Source of the DNA: Agrobacterium salinitolerans
GTDB lineage: Bacteria; Pseudomonadota; Alphaproteobacteria; Rhizobiales; Rhizobiaceae
NCBI RefSeq assembly: GCF_002008225.1
Contig: NZ_MRDH01000015.1
Coordinates: forward strand, 1-64,000
Direction of reading: 5' to 3'
Length of the DNA: 64,000 nt
A program made the position numbers and the translations under genes. This document shows, in pieces, positions 8,185 through 16,972 of this stretch (the first letter of the stretch is position 1; each line of letters begins with the position of its first letter). The notes beneath the pieces are model-generated. The model did not search any database and had not been told where the DNA came from. It saw only the letters and a program-made list of their open reading frames with translations.

Positions 8185-9018
8185 TCAGCTCGCTTTCCGC
8201 GGCGCCTTGCGGCCTTTTGCCGTCGCTCTTTTCTTGCTGTCCTTTTCGGCCCCGGCGCTGCGACGCAGGGCCTCCTTGAGATCGATGATATTGTCTTCCT
8301 TGCGTGGCGGCTGTTTCTCGATTTCCCGGCCCTCGATCTTGGCTTTCACAAGTTCTGCCAGCGCATCGTTGTAACGGTCGCTATAGTCGGCGGGATCGAA
8401 GGTGCCTGCGCGCTTTTCGATGATGTGCCCGGCGAGCTCGAGCATTTCTTCATCGAACTCGATGTCAGGGATCGACTTGAAGACGGATGTCTGCGAACGG
8501 ACCTCGTAGCTGAAATTCAGCGTCGTCGCGACGAGAGCCTTACCGCTCGGACGGATCAGCAGGACACGGTTGCGGCGGAAAAGCACCGCTTCGCCGAGAG
8601 CTGCGACATTCTCGTCGTTCATGGCTTTCGCCAGAAGCGTCAACGCCTCTTCACCACCCTCATCGCTTGGCGCGAGATAATAAGACTTGTCGAAATAAAG
8701 CTTGTCGATCTCGTCACAGGGCAGAAAGTGACTGATGCGGATAACCTTGTCGCTTTCCGGCATCAGCTTTGCGATCTCGTCTCCCTCGATGACGATATGG
8801 TCGCCATTGTCGAGTTCGTATCCCTTGACCTGATCTTCGCGAAGAACCGCCTCGCCGGTATCGCTATCGACATATTGCCGCTCGACGCGGTGGCCGGTCT
8901 TGCGGTTGACGATATTGAAGGAGATTTTCTCCGCCGAGGTCAGTGCGGAATAAAGACCAACTTCGCAGTTGAAATCGGCGAAGGTCAGCTTGCCTCTCCA
9001 GCTCGCTCTCCGGTTCAT
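8185..9018 (-). CDS. ku: Ku protein, bacterial non-homologous end joining (second copy)
   Basis: A 277-residue Ku paralogue that differs clearly from the copy at 4885. It begins MNRRASWRGKLTFADFNCEVGLY and contains the same core blocks (FNIVNRKTGHRVERQYVD, RPSGKALVATTLNFSYEVR). Its C-terminus is an extended basic tail of the kind that contacts DNA in some rhizobial Ku proteins, ending in KRATAKGRKAPRKAS. Its start overlaps the stop of the 72-aa ORF upstream (ATGA, 9015-9018), and ligD follows after three bases. Two Ku copies raise the possibility of heterodimers or condition-specific use. Confidence 0.93.
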   Translation of the reverse strand: MNRRASWRGKLTFADFNCEVGLYSALTSAEKISFNIVNRKTGHRVERQYVDSDTGEAVLREDQVKGYELDNGDHIVIEGDEIAKLMPESDKVIRISHFLPCDEIDKLYFDKSYYLAPSDEGGEEALTLLAKAMNDENVAALGEAVLFRRNRVLLIRPSGKALVATTLNFSYEVRSQTSVFKSIPDIEFDEEMLELAGHIIEKRAGTFDPADYSDRYNDALAELVKAKIEGREIEKQPPRKEDNIIDLKEALRRSAGAEKDSKKRATAKGRKAPRKAS

Positions 9019-9233
9019 GCTCGTCGTCCCTCGTTGGCCAGAATGCGCTCGATGGCGGGCACGTCCGCCTCTGCCAGAACCGGCACCGGGTCGGACGCCA
9101 TGGCTTCAAGCACCTCCGGCGACAGCCCGCCATTGCGGATGACCCATTCCATCGCCTCGCGGGTTTGCCGCTCGGCTTTCAACTGTGCATAAAGCGCCAG
9201 TATCAGCCGGTCGCGGACATCCAAGCTCTTCAA
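9015..9233 (-). CDS. Small hypothetical protein (72 aa) coupled to ku
   Basis: A 72-residue acidic protein of two parts. The N-terminal half is helical and charged (SLDVRDRLILALYAQLKAER, then QTREAMEWVIRNGG). The C-terminal half is rich in proline and alanine around the EVLEAMASDPVPVLAEADVP stretch. No family was recognised. Its stop overlaps the ku start in an ATGA, and it begins 41 bases after the stop of the SDR gene, so it probably belongs to an SDR-orf-ku-ligD operon. Conservation of the overlap would support a role linked to end joining; the function is unknown. Confidence 0.65.
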   Translation of the reverse strand: MKSLDVRDRLILALYAQLKAERQTREAMEWVIRNGGLSPEVLEAMASDPVPVLAEADVPAIERILANEGRRA

Positions 9234-9274
9234 ATTCCTTTCTGATGGGCTCGTCCGGCATGGCGGGCATCGCC

Positions 9275-10168
9275 TCAGGCAATGCCCCTGCCGCCAGTCA
9301 CACCATAAACCTCGCCATTGATGAAGCTCGCATCCTGCGACGCCAGCAGCACATAAACGGGCGCCAGTTCCACCGGTTGTCCCGGACGGCCGAAATCGCT
9401 GTCCTTGCCGAAATTCTTCACCTTCTCGTCCGGCTGGCCGCCGCTTGGCTGAAGCACCGTCCAGAACGGACCGGGAGCAACGGAATTGGCGCGCACACCT
9501 TTTTCGATGAGCTGTTTGGCCAGCGCTTTTGTGTAGGCGACGATACCGGCTTTGGTGGTTGCGTAATCCAGCAGGATTGCGGAGGGCTCATATGCCTGGA
9601 TCGAGGCGGTCGTGATCACCGACGACCCCGGCTTGAGATAGGGAACAGCCGCCTGGGCAATCCAGTGAAGCGCATAAAGATTGGTCTTCATGGTTTGGTC
9701 GAAGTCGGCTGTCGACAATTCCTCTATGTCGTCACGATACTGCTGTCTTGCGGCATTGATGACCAGAATATCCAGTCCGTCGAGATCGCCTGCTGCTTTC
9801 TCAACCAGTTCACGGCACCACGCCTCATCGGTAATATCGCCGGGCAGCGCCACGGCTGTTCGACCTTCCGCCTCAATCAGCGCCACAACTTCCTCGGCGT
9901 CGGCTTCTTCTTCCGGCAGGTAGGAGATCGCCACATCCGCGCCCTCCCGCGCAAAGGCGATAGCGACCGCGCGGCCGATGCCTGAATCGCCTCCGGTGAT
10001 CAGCGCCTTGCGCCCAGCAAGCTTGCCGGCGCCGCGATAGGTCTTCTCACCATGGTCCGGGAAAGGCGTCATATTCGTCACCAGACCAGGCATTTCCTGG
10101 GTCGGGGTGGAAAACGGCGGGCGCGGATACTGGCTGCGCGGGTCTTGCGGCTCGAGGCGGTCTGTCAT
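9275..10168 (-). CDS. SDR-family oxidoreductase, general-stress type (YghA/GSP39-like)
   Basis: A 297-residue short-chain dehydrogenase with an N-terminal extension of about 45 residues (SQYPRPPFSTPTQEMPGLVT), as in YghA and the Bacillus stress protein YdaD. The NAD(P) site is ALITGGDSGIGRAVAIAFAREGADVAI and the active site is TTASIQAYEPS with YATTK. Its natural substrate is unknown. I chose the ATG at 10168 because GGAGAG lies 6-11 bases upstream; the open frame runs further but overlaps the MHYT gene. It appears to be the first gene of a unit leading into the 72-aa ORF, ku and ligD, under an EcfG-type promoter. Confidence 0.88.
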   Translation of the reverse strand: MTDRLEPQDPRSQYPRPPFSTPTQEMPGLVTNMTPFPDHGEKTYRGAGKLAGRKALITGGDSGIGRAVAIAFAREGADVAISYLPEEEADAEEVVALIEAEGRTAVALPGDITDEAWCRELVEKAAGDLDGLDILVINAARQQYRDDIEELSTADFDQTMKTNLYALHWIAQAAVPYLKPGSSVITTASIQAYEPSAILLDYATTKAGIVAYTKALAKQLIEKGVRANSVAPGPFWTVLQPSGGQPDEKVKNFGKDSDFGRPGQPVELAPVYVLLASQDASFINGEVYGVTGGRGIA

Positions 10169-10276
10169 CGCGGTCTCTCCCATAGATAGGTTTATCCATC
10201 CGTGGCGCGTTCGCTGACAGGCAGGCATACCGCCCGGTCGGGCTGACAGCGGCATGGACGCGCCACACGCTAACCT

Positions 10277-10301
10277 AACGATCTGCCTTGGTTCTCGTTC
10301 C
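10277..10301 (-). promoter_or_regulatory. EcfG (general stress sigma) promoter ahead of SDR-orf-ku-ligD
   Basis: Read on the minus strand: GGAAC (10301-10297), 16 bases, then CGTT (10280-10277). This is an exact match to the alphaproteobacterial EcfG/RpoE2 consensus GGAAC-N16/17-CGTT. It lies about 110 bases upstream of the SDR start. Homologues of this SDR are stress-induced in other bacteria, which agrees with the motif. Confidence 0.7.
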
Positions 10302-10353
10302 ATCGGGCACGGGAAAGGAGGGCGGCGGCACCATTGTGCCGTCGCATGTTTTA

Positions 10354-12693
10354 TCAAACGGGGTGTCTCTTCCGTCTGGCAGGGTTTGCCGCCGGCGCGG
10401 GCGCGACATCCGGTTTTCCGAAAAGATAGCCCTGCGCTTGCGCGCAACCCTCATCGACCACCATGCGGTATTGCGCATCCGTTTCAATCCCCTCTGCCGT
10501 CACCGGCAGATCGAGGCTGCGGCCAAGCCCGATTACCGCGCGCACGATGGCGCGGGCATTGTCATCGTCGCTCATGGCGGCGATGAAGCTTCGGTCGATC
10601 TTGATCTTGTCGAAGGGGAAGCTCTGCAGGTTGCTAAGCGAGGAGTAACCGGTACCGAAATCGTCCATGACGATGGCAACGCCGAGCGCCTTCAACTGGT
10701 TGAGGATGATCAGCGTCGCCTTGCGGTCTTTCAAAAGCGCGGCTTCGGTGATTTCCAGCTCCAGCCGGTTCGGCGAAAGCCCGGTCTGCATCAGTGCGGT
10801 GCAGACGACATGGCCGAGATTGGCCAACGAGAATTGCAACGGCGAGACATTCACCGCGATCTTCAGATGTGGCGCCCAAGTGCTTGCCTGGCGGCAGGCC
10901 TCGCGCAGCACCCATTCGCCGAGCGAGATGATGATGCCGCTCTCCTCGGCAATCGGAATGAAGACATCCGGCGGCACGACGCCGCGCGTTGGGTGCTGCC
11001 AGCGCACCAGCGCCTCGTAACCGACCACCTGGCCGCATTCGACCGAAAGGACCGGCTGATAATTCAGCAGCAGTTCGTTGCGATTAATAGCGAGCCGCAA
11101 ATCCGTCTCGAGCTGGCGGCGTTCGCGCGCTTCCTGGTCCATCAGGGGGTCATAGAAGGCCAATATGCCGCGCCCGCCCATCTTGGCGCGGTAAAGCGCC
11201 AGATCGGCGGCATGCATGATGCTTTCGTGGTCCTTCCCGTCCCGCGGAAAGACGGCGATGCCGATGCTGACGCCAACGGAAGTCGGATCGTTGGCGACAT
11301 TCATCTTCAGCGCGAACATGCCAAGGATCGTCTCTGCCAGCAAACGGGCCTCTTCCGCCCTGGTTTGCCGTGCGGTCAGAATGACGAATTCATCGCCGCC
11401 GAGGCGGGCGACCACATCGCCTGCCCTTGCACATTCATCGAGAATAGCGGCGACCTTTTTCAAAACACGGTCCCCTTCGGCATGGCCGAATATGTCGTTG
11501 ACCGCCTTGAAGCGGTCGAGATCGAGCGCCAGAAGCGCGAATTGGTCCTCCTCGTCGCAGAGTTCGATCTGCTGGTGAAGACGGGTCTGGAACATGGTGC
11601 GGTTGGAAAGGCCTGTCAGGACGTCGTGGCGGGCGAGATATTCGATTTCCCGCTGCGCTTCGCGCTTTTCCGTCAGGTCGCGAATGGCCATCACCTCGCA
11701 AGGATGGCCGCGGAATTCGATCGTGCGCACACTAAGCTCGAATATTTGCGCCTGGCCGGCGCGCTCGCGAACCGCCTCCACAGGTGCGTGGCGCGGCAGA
11801 TAGGCGGGCTGTCCGTCGATGGCCTTGAAAAGATCGTCGGGATTTTGTCCGAGCAGCGACGCTTCCTCCCGACCCAGAAGGCCGGCAAAGCGGGTGTTAA
11901 GCTCCACAATCCGCCCATCGCGCACGACGGCGAGACCATCGAGCGTCGCATCCACAAGCCCCTTGAGATCGACAAGGTAACGATCCACAAGAGCAGCAGC
12001 GGCAGTGGTGGACAGGATCAGGAAGGTGACGCCGGAAATGGCGCAGATCATGATCAGCCGGGCGACATTGTCGGGATCAGGCCCGGATACGGATGGATCC
12101 GGCGAAAGCACCGTGGCCGACATGGCCGTGAAATGCAGTGCGCAGATCGCGAAGATCGCCGATCCGGCCGGCGCGGCGATGCGCTGCCAGGAGCCGAGGC
12201 GACGGAAAAGGAAAAACGCCAGAAGAAACGACACCCAGGCGACCGCAAAACCACCCACCACCGCGCTCCACCGGTAGCTGATCGTGGCGGCGACATCCAT
12301 TCCGGCCATTCCGACGAAATGCATGACGGCAACCGACAAGGTGATGAGCGTGCCGACGATCACCGGGCTGTGAGCGGCCCGCGAGCGTGTAATGAGCGCA
12401 AACCAGAAACCGAAAACGGCCAGAACCGCAGAAAGAGCCGTGAAGGCGAAATCATAACCGATCGGGACCGCACCCTTGTAGGCCAGCATGGCGACGAAAT
12501 GCGTCGCCCAGACGCTCAGTCCCCCGGCAAAGGCCGCAATCAGCACCCAGTAGGGTTTACGGCCAGCCGGACTTTCTTCCGCGCGCAATAAAAGATGAAA
12601 AAAAGCAAACATGCCAAGAAGGCAGATAACAGCCGCGAGAAGCACGACCGCGTGGTCGTGCTGTATGGCAACGCATTCCAGAACCGTGAACAT
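10354..12693 (-). CDS. Membrane MHYT sensor with GGDEF and EAL domains (cyclic-di-GMP synthesis/breakdown)
   Basis: A 779-residue inner-membrane protein. An MHYT-type sensor with about seven helices occupies residues 12-235 and shows repeats ATHFVAML (63-70), VMHFVGMAGM (123-132) and ALHFTAMSA (185-193). MHYT domains are proposed to bind copper and sense oxygen, CO or NO. A PAS-like region follows (245-345), then GGDEF with an intact GGDEF at 432-436, and EAL with an intact EAL at 560-562 in GYEALVRW. Both output domains therefore look potentially active. It is transcribed away from the membrane gene at 12881. AT-rich DNA upstream (12730-12800) probably holds the promoter. Confidence 0.93.
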   Translation of the reverse strand: MFTVLECVAIQHDHAVVLLAAVICLLGMFAFFHLLLRAEESPAGRKPYWVLIAAFAGGLSVWATHFVAMLAYKGAVPIGYDFAFTALSAVLAVFGFWFALITRSRAAHSPVIVGTLITLSVAVMHFVGMAGMDVAATISYRWSAVVGGFAVAWVSFLLAFFLFRRLGSWQRIAAPAGSAIFAICALHFTAMSATVLSPDPSVSGPDPDNVARLIMICAISGVTFLILSTTAAAALVDRYLVDLKGLVDATLDGLAVVRDGRIVELNTRFAGLLGREEASLLGQNPDDLFKAIDGQPAYLPRHAPVEAVRERAGQAQIFELSVRTIEFRGHPCEVMAIRDLTEKREAQREIEYLARHDVLTGLSNRTMFQTRLHQQIELCDEEDQFALLALDLDRFKAVNDIFGHAEGDRVLKKVAAILDECARAGDVVARLGGDEFVILTARQTRAEEARLLAETILGMFALKMNVANDPTSVGVSIGIAVFPRDGKDHESIMHAADLALYRAKMGGRGILAFYDPLMDQEARERRQLETDLRLAINRNELLLNYQPVLSVECGQVVGYEALVRWQHPTRGVVPPDVFIPIAEESGIIISLGEWVLREACRQASTWAPHLKIAVNVSPLQFSLANLGHVVCTALMQTGLSPNRLELEITEAALLKDRKATLIILNQLKALGVAIVMDDFGTGYSSLSNLQSFPFDKIKIDRSFIAAMSDDDNARAIVRAVIGLGRSLDLPVTAEGIETDAQYRMVVDEGCAQAQGYLFGKPDVAPAPAANPARRKRHPV

Positions 12694-12880
12694 GACGCAC
12701 TCTCCCAGCCTCTGAAGAACCGCTCAGGATGGCACTATGGGAATGGTTTATTTATAAATCTCTAATGCAACCAATGATAATTGTTTCAATATTTTTTCGC
12801 GCACGAAAAAGAAAGCGGGCCGGCGCGCCAGGCTGTCACGCTTATGGCAAACCGACCCGGGAAAATCATTGACCGAAACT

Positions 12881-13984
12881 TTATTTCCAGCTTCGGTAAT
12901 CTGCCGCGGCACATCCGAAAGGCGCCGCGCCATCGGCGAAACGCTCCTGCAACCGGGCGCAACCCCATTCGTTAAGCGCCGCCGGCAGCATGTTGTTGAT
13001 GTCCATTCCGGGCGAGTTGAACTGCGAGGGAGCGCTTGTGACATACCACAGCCAGTAACCGAACACCGCGACGACGATGACGGCGACGATCGCAGCGAAA
13101 ATGCCCAGTCTGCGCAGCAGGCCCGGTCCCTTCTTCATCGCCGCGGCCTGGGCCGTTGCAGCCTCCTGCGCCTCACTGGCGAGCATCGGGGCAATTGATG
13201 CAAGGGCTTCCGCCCTTTCCTGCTCGGTCAGGTCGATCCGCTCCAGCTGATCGTCAAGCAGAACCGGCAAGGCGCTGTCGCCATGCAGGACCGCCAGCGC
13301 CACATCCTGTTTTCCAGTGTGACCAATGACAACGGGAATGCGGCCCCGCTCCAGATGCGCAAAAGATTGCCGCTTGGTTTTATCGTCCCTCACCGTATCG
13401 GCATAGGTGACGAAGAGCCGGCTGCGTTTTTCGGCAACCGCCGTCAGCGCCACCGGAATAACGGACAAAGGCGCAGGCTTGCGCAGTTGCAGACGAACCC
13501 GCAGGATCCGCAGAAGCGTGAACAGCATCGCCAGACTGCCGAAACCGAGAAGAACAACAAACACGCCAAGCGTGATGATGCGGTTCCAGAGCATGTCAAG
13601 ACCCAGCGAAATCGTTGCGAGTTCCGGGTTCTTCGCGGAGATGACCAGTCCGGTTTCATAATCGCCGGAATGGAAATCGACGAACATGACCTCGACGTCT
13701 TTCTTGTAGCTTACGCCCGCATGGTCATAGGAAAGATCGGCCTTGCAGGTCGTGAAGATCGCCTTGCGCGTCTTGCAGCTGCCGCTGATATCGCCGTTTT
13801 CAATCTCCAGCGGATCTTTGCTGATCTGATAGTCGCGCAATATGCCCGGGCCTTCGGCGACAAGCATGACGACCGTTATGGCCAGAAGCACCGGAATGGA
13901 AAAATAATAGGCTGCAGGCGCCGAAATGACGCCGCGTTTGAGGCTCAGCGGCCGCGACGGAAGTTTTATCTGTGCAAGGTTCAT
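12881..13984 (-). CDS. Membrane protein of unknown function (three predicted helices)
   Basis: A 367-residue protein that I do not recognise. Three hydrophobic stretches are clear: YYFSIPVLLAITVVMLVAEG near the N-terminus, ITLGVFVVLLGFGSLAMLFTLL in the middle, and IFAAIVAVIVVAVFGYWLW near residue 310. Between helices one and two is a soluble segment with two cysteines (GSCKTRKAIFTTCKAD), probably periplasmic and perhaps disulphide bonded. Between helices two and three is a charged region of about 130 residues, probably cytoplasmic. The last 45 residues again carry two cysteines. I chose the start at 13984 (MNLAQIKLP); the open frame continues upstream through low-quality sequence. Confidence 0.75.
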   Translation of the reverse strand: MNLAQIKLPSRPLSLKRGVISAPAAYYFSIPVLLAITVVMLVAEGPGILRDYQISKDPLEIENGDISGSCKTRKAIFTTCKADLSYDHAGVSYKKDVEVMFVDFHSGDYETGLVISAKNPELATISLGLDMLWNRIITLGVFVVLLGFGSLAMLFTLLRILRVRLQLRKPAPLSVIPVALTAVAEKRSRLFVTYADTVRDDKTKRQSFAHLERGRIPVVIGHTGKQDVALAVLHGDSALPVLLDDQLERIDLTEQERAEALASIAPMLASEAQEAATAQAAAMKKGPGLLRRLGIFAAIVAVIVVAVFGYWLWYVTSAPSQFNSPGMDINNMLPAALNEWGCARLQERFADGAAPFGCAAADYRSWK

Positions 13985-14212
13985 TGTCGTCAACGCATTC
14001 TTCGGGAGGTGGGTGAGCGGAGTTCGCGACTCTCGCCCGACGGAAGGAACAGTTGCGGGACGGTCTAAACCGATGAAGTCCTTGAGAAAACCCCCTGAAA
14101 TTGTGGGATGCCGGCGGCAATCGCCTGTTGCCGCGTTGCTTCGTGAGCGCAAAGCGCCGGATGAACCTTGCGGCGGAAGCCTTCCGGGGCATGGGCCCAA
14201 AACCTCATAAAA

Positions 14213-14233
14213 ACGGGCGGTAAAACCGCCCGT
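14213..14233 (-). terminator. Intrinsic terminator after the substrate-binding protein gene
   Basis: A perfect 9-bp stem ACGGGCGGT/ACCGCCCGT with a three-base loop. On the minus strand it is followed by a run of T (TTTTTATG). It lies 29 bases beyond the stop of the gene ending at 14262, which is the last gene of the gntR-uxuA-SBP unit. Confidence 0.85.
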
Positions 14234-14261
14234 CACTTGTTGCAAAGGCTGTCGTTTGTCC

Positions 14262-15848
14262 TCAGTCCTTCGTTACGTTTTCAAGCCGCGTCGTCTGGCT
14301 GGGATGCCCCACATAATCCTTGACGCGCGCATTCAGCACGATCGGCTCGAACCTCTCAAACATCGGCAGCACCGCCGGTTTCTGGGCGACGAACATTTCC
14401 TGCATCTGCGTGTAGATTTCGCCGCGCTTCTTGGCATCGGGTTCCAGCGACGCCTTTGCCGTGAGCGCCGTCAGTTCCGGAATGTCCCAGGCCGAGCGCC
14501 AGACAAAATTACCGGCATTGTTGGCGGCCAGCGAATTATCGGGGTTGGACGAAAACTGCTCCATCGAGCCCAGCACATTCGGCATGTAGGCTCCGGTCTG
14601 CGGAATGAGCAGATCGAAATCCCGCGCGCGGTGGGCGGCAATAACCTCCGAACCATTCCCCTGCTGGATGTTGACCTTGATGCCGATCTGGCTGAGCGAG
14701 GCCTGGATGGCGGTGGCGAGATCGATGCGCGGCGTCTGCGCAATCGTTTTCAGAGTGAGCGTGAAGCCGTTCTCATAACCGGCCTCCTTGAGGAGAGCCT
14801 TCGCCTTCTCCACATCGAGCTTCCAGTCAGGGCTCGCAATGGCGTATTCGAAGTTTTGCGGCACCGGCACCGTGCGCGCCTTGCCATAAGGACCCATGAT
14901 GGTCTTTTCCATGCCCTTGTAGTCAATGCCATAGGCAATCGCTTCGCGGACCTTGGGGTTGGACAAAGGCTCCTTGCCGGCATTCATGGACAGGACGTAA
15001 AAGCCGCCCGTCGGCACGCGCTGGATCTGGAAACCCTGCTTGTTGTTGAAGGTTGCAAGGTCGGCAGCCGTCAGCGCACTGGCGATGTCGATATCGCCGC
15101 GCTCCAGCATCAGGCGCTCAACCTGGCTTTCCGGCACATGCCGCACGATGACGCGGCGCATTTTCGGGCTACCGGCCACGTAGTTCTTGTTGGCCTCGAG
15201 AATGATGATCTCATTGGGCGACCAGCGATTGAGCGTAAAGGGACCGGAACCGGCGGAATTGGTTCTCAGCCAGCCATTGCCCCAGTCGCCATTGCTTTCA
15301 TGCGACTTGAGTTCCTTGCTGTCGACGACGCTGGCGATGACCATGGCCAGACGATAGAGGAGCAGTTCGGAGGTCGTCTCGCCGGAAAGATCGAGGCGAA
15401 CCGTCTTTTCATCGGGTGCGCTGACCAGCTTGTCGATATTATCGGCGTTATAACCCACGCGCTTCAGATTGGCGGCCGCGGCCTGGTTCATCTTCAGCAG
15501 GCGAGTGAGCGAATAGACGACGTCGGCCGAGGTTACGGGATTGCCCGAAGCGAAATTGGCCTCGCGCAGATGAAAGGTGATGCCCTTGTCATCTGTCTCC
15601 CAACGCTCGGCAAGCTGCGGGGAAACCTTGCCCGAACCATCGACGGAAATCAGACGGTCATAGAGATTGGCCATGATTTCATTGGCCTTTGCCTCCGTCG
15701 CCTGGTGCGGATCAAGAGACAGGACCTGCGCCAGCGACGTTCCAATGACCAGCTGGTCGTTGGGGGTTTTGGCCGCGACGGGCGATCCCTGCACGAGCAT
15801 TGCGCCCAGAACGGTGGTGAATGCGAGACGGATTAGTGTTCTTTTCAT
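14262..15848 (-). CDS. ABC transporter substrate-binding protein, peptide/opine type (SBP_bac_5)
   Basis: A 528-residue periplasmic binding protein with a signal peptide (MKRTLIRLAFTTVLGAMLVQG, cleaved after about VAA). The family 5 fold is shown by LVIGTSLAQVLSLDPHQATEAKA, LAERWETDDKGITFHLREANFASG and FLVREAIAYGID-like sequence (NPKVREAIAYGIDYKGMEK). I chose the ATG at 15848 because AGGAGGAG precedes it by seven bases and the signal peptide begins there. It is the binding component for the permease and ATPase genes at 17893-21383, which are transcribed divergently. The neighbouring mannonate dehydratase suggests that the ligand is a sugar-acid oligomer rather than a peptide; this is inference. 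Confidence 0.92.
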   Translation of the reverse strand: MKRTLIRLAFTTVLGAMLVQGSPVAAKTPNDQLVIGTSLAQVLSLDPHQATEAKANEIMANLYDRLISVDGSGKVSPQLAERWETDDKGITFHLREANFASGNPVTSADVVYSLTRLLKMNQAAAANLKRVGYNADNIDKLVSAPDEKTVRLDLSGETTSELLLYRLAMVIASVVDSKELKSHESNGDWGNGWLRTNSAGSGPFTLNRWSPNEIIILEANKNYVAGSPKMRRVIVRHVPESQVERLMLERGDIDIASALTAADLATFNNKQGFQIQRVPTGGFYVLSMNAGKEPLSNPKVREAIAYGIDYKGMEKTIMGPYGKARTVPVPQNFEYAIASPDWKLDVEKAKALLKEAGYENGFTLTLKTIAQTPRIDLATAIQASLSQIGIKVNIQQGNGSEVIAAHRARDFDLLIPQTGAYMPNVLGSMEQFSSNPDNSLAANNAGNFVWRSAWDIPELTALTAKASLEPDAKKRGEIYTQMQEMFVAQKPAVLPMFERFEPIVLNARVKDYVGHPSQTTRLENVTKD

Positions 15849-15924
15849 ACCTGCTCCTCCTACAGATCGGTAATTCATGTTCAGGAAAAAGCCGCGACGC
15901 CGGATGCGCCGCGAGCCAGAACGG

Positions 15925-16905
15925 TCAAAGATGTTTGTTATCAAGCGCTTCGATCAGGGCAGCGATGTAGCCGTAACAGAAGGCGAAAGCCACGCCGACG
16001 GGATCGCGCCCGGCAATCGTCGGTACATGGTCCGGCATGATCATGTAGCGATAACCGAGCTCATGATAGAGTTTCAGCGACCGCACCATGTCCATGTCGC
16101 CCTCATCGGGGAATGTCTCCATGAAGGAGAGCTTTCCGCCGCTGATGTTGCGAAAATGGACGTTGAAAATCTTGTCGCGACTACCGAACCAGCGAATGAT
16201 GTCGTCGATCTCCTCGCGCGGATTATCAAGCATCTCGCCGATCGACCCCTGGCAGAAATTCAGGCCGTGATAGGGGCTCTCGCGCATCTGCACGAATTTC
16301 TTCAGCCCCTCGACCGTGCCGAGAACGCGTGTCACCCCCTTGTAACCCGGCGGGGTATAAGGATCGTGCGGATGGCAGGCGAGACGCACCTTGTTGCTTT
16401 CAGCCACCGGCACCACGCGCTCGAGGAAATAGTCGATGCGTTCCCAGTTCTCATCTTCGGAAAGGACGCCAGCGAGGCCCGGCGCGGCATCATGGTCCGC
16501 CTTGTCCCAACGCCAGGCTTCATTGAGCGAACCGCCACGTCCGCGCTCCATTTCCGTGCGTGGAATGCCGATAAGGTTGAGATTGTATTTCGCGGCAGGG
16601 ATTCCTGCCCTGGCGATATTTTCGATCATCGCGCAGACGGCATCGATCTGCCGGTCGCGATCCGGCCCGGCAAGCAGGATATCGGGATAGGACGCCTCTT
16701 CGATGGGCCGCGATGGCAGGGGCAATTGCACCATGTCGAGAACGAGGCCAAAGCTTTCGACCTTGTCACGGTGGCGCTCGAAGTCCTCGAAAGTCCAGCT
16801 CGCGGGCTTTCCGGGCGGATCCGCGTTGATATTTTTGACGCCAAGCTGCGCCCAAACCTTGAAATCCTCGTCATCGCGCGCAGCAACCTGGGTGCCGACA
16901 TACAT
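15925..16905 (-). CDS. uxuA: Mannonate dehydratase (UxuA family)
   Basis: A 326-residue TIM-barrel enzyme that converts D-mannonate to 2-keto-3-deoxygluconate in glucuronate catabolism. Family stretches include YNLNLIGIPRTEMERGRGGS, CHPHDPYTPPGYKGVTRVLGT, LNFCQGSIGEM, FNVHFRNISGG and MPDHVPTI, which include histidines and a cysteine used for metal binding in UxuA. It is shorter than the E. coli enzyme (about 394 residues). I chose the ATG at 16905, with GGAGAGA just upstream; the open frame extends into gntR out of phase. It lies between gntR and the binding-protein gene on the same strand. Confidence 0.88.
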   Translation of the reverse strand: MYVGTQVAARDDEDFKVWAQLGVKNINADPPGKPASWTFEDFERHRDKVESFGLVLDMVQLPLPSRPIEEASYPDILLAGPDRDRQIDAVCAMIENIARAGIPAAKYNLNLIGIPRTEMERGRGGSLNEAWRWDKADHDAAPGLAGVLSEDENWERIDYFLERVVPVAESNKVRLACHPHDPYTPPGYKGVTRVLGTVEGLKKFVQMRESPYHGLNFCQGSIGEMLDNPREEIDDIIRWFGSRDKIFNVHFRNISGGKLSFMETFPDEGDMDMVRSLKLYHELGYRYMIMPDHVPTIAGRDPVGVAFAFCYGYIAALIEALDNKHL

Positions 16906-16933
16906 CGATTCTCTCCTCTCTCCATGCAAGTCA

Positions 16934-16941
16934 TCATATGA
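16934..16941. promoter_or_regulatory. Candidate GntR operator upstream of uxuA
   Basis: The palindromic octamer TCATATGA lies within TCATCATATGACATCGCATG, 29 bases upstream of the uxuA start. The same octamer core occurs twice in the gntR/permease intergenic region (17727-17756). FadR-type GntR regulators bind short palindromes, so the shared octamer is a reasonable operator candidate. Confidence 0.45.
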
Positions 16942-16972
16942 CATCGCATGAAATAAGATGAGTGTCGAGATG

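Noticed and set aside
7441-9192. 583-aa open frame on the plus strand
   Set aside because: It covers ligD, ku and the 72-aa ORF in antisense and shows no family features.
10288-12591. 767-aa open frame on the plus strand
   Set aside because: It is antisense to the MHYT-GGDEF-EAL gene, which has clear domain motifs.
14256-15836. 526-aa open frame on the plus strand
   Set aside because: It is antisense to the ABC binding-protein gene, which has a signal peptide, a ribosome site and family sequence.
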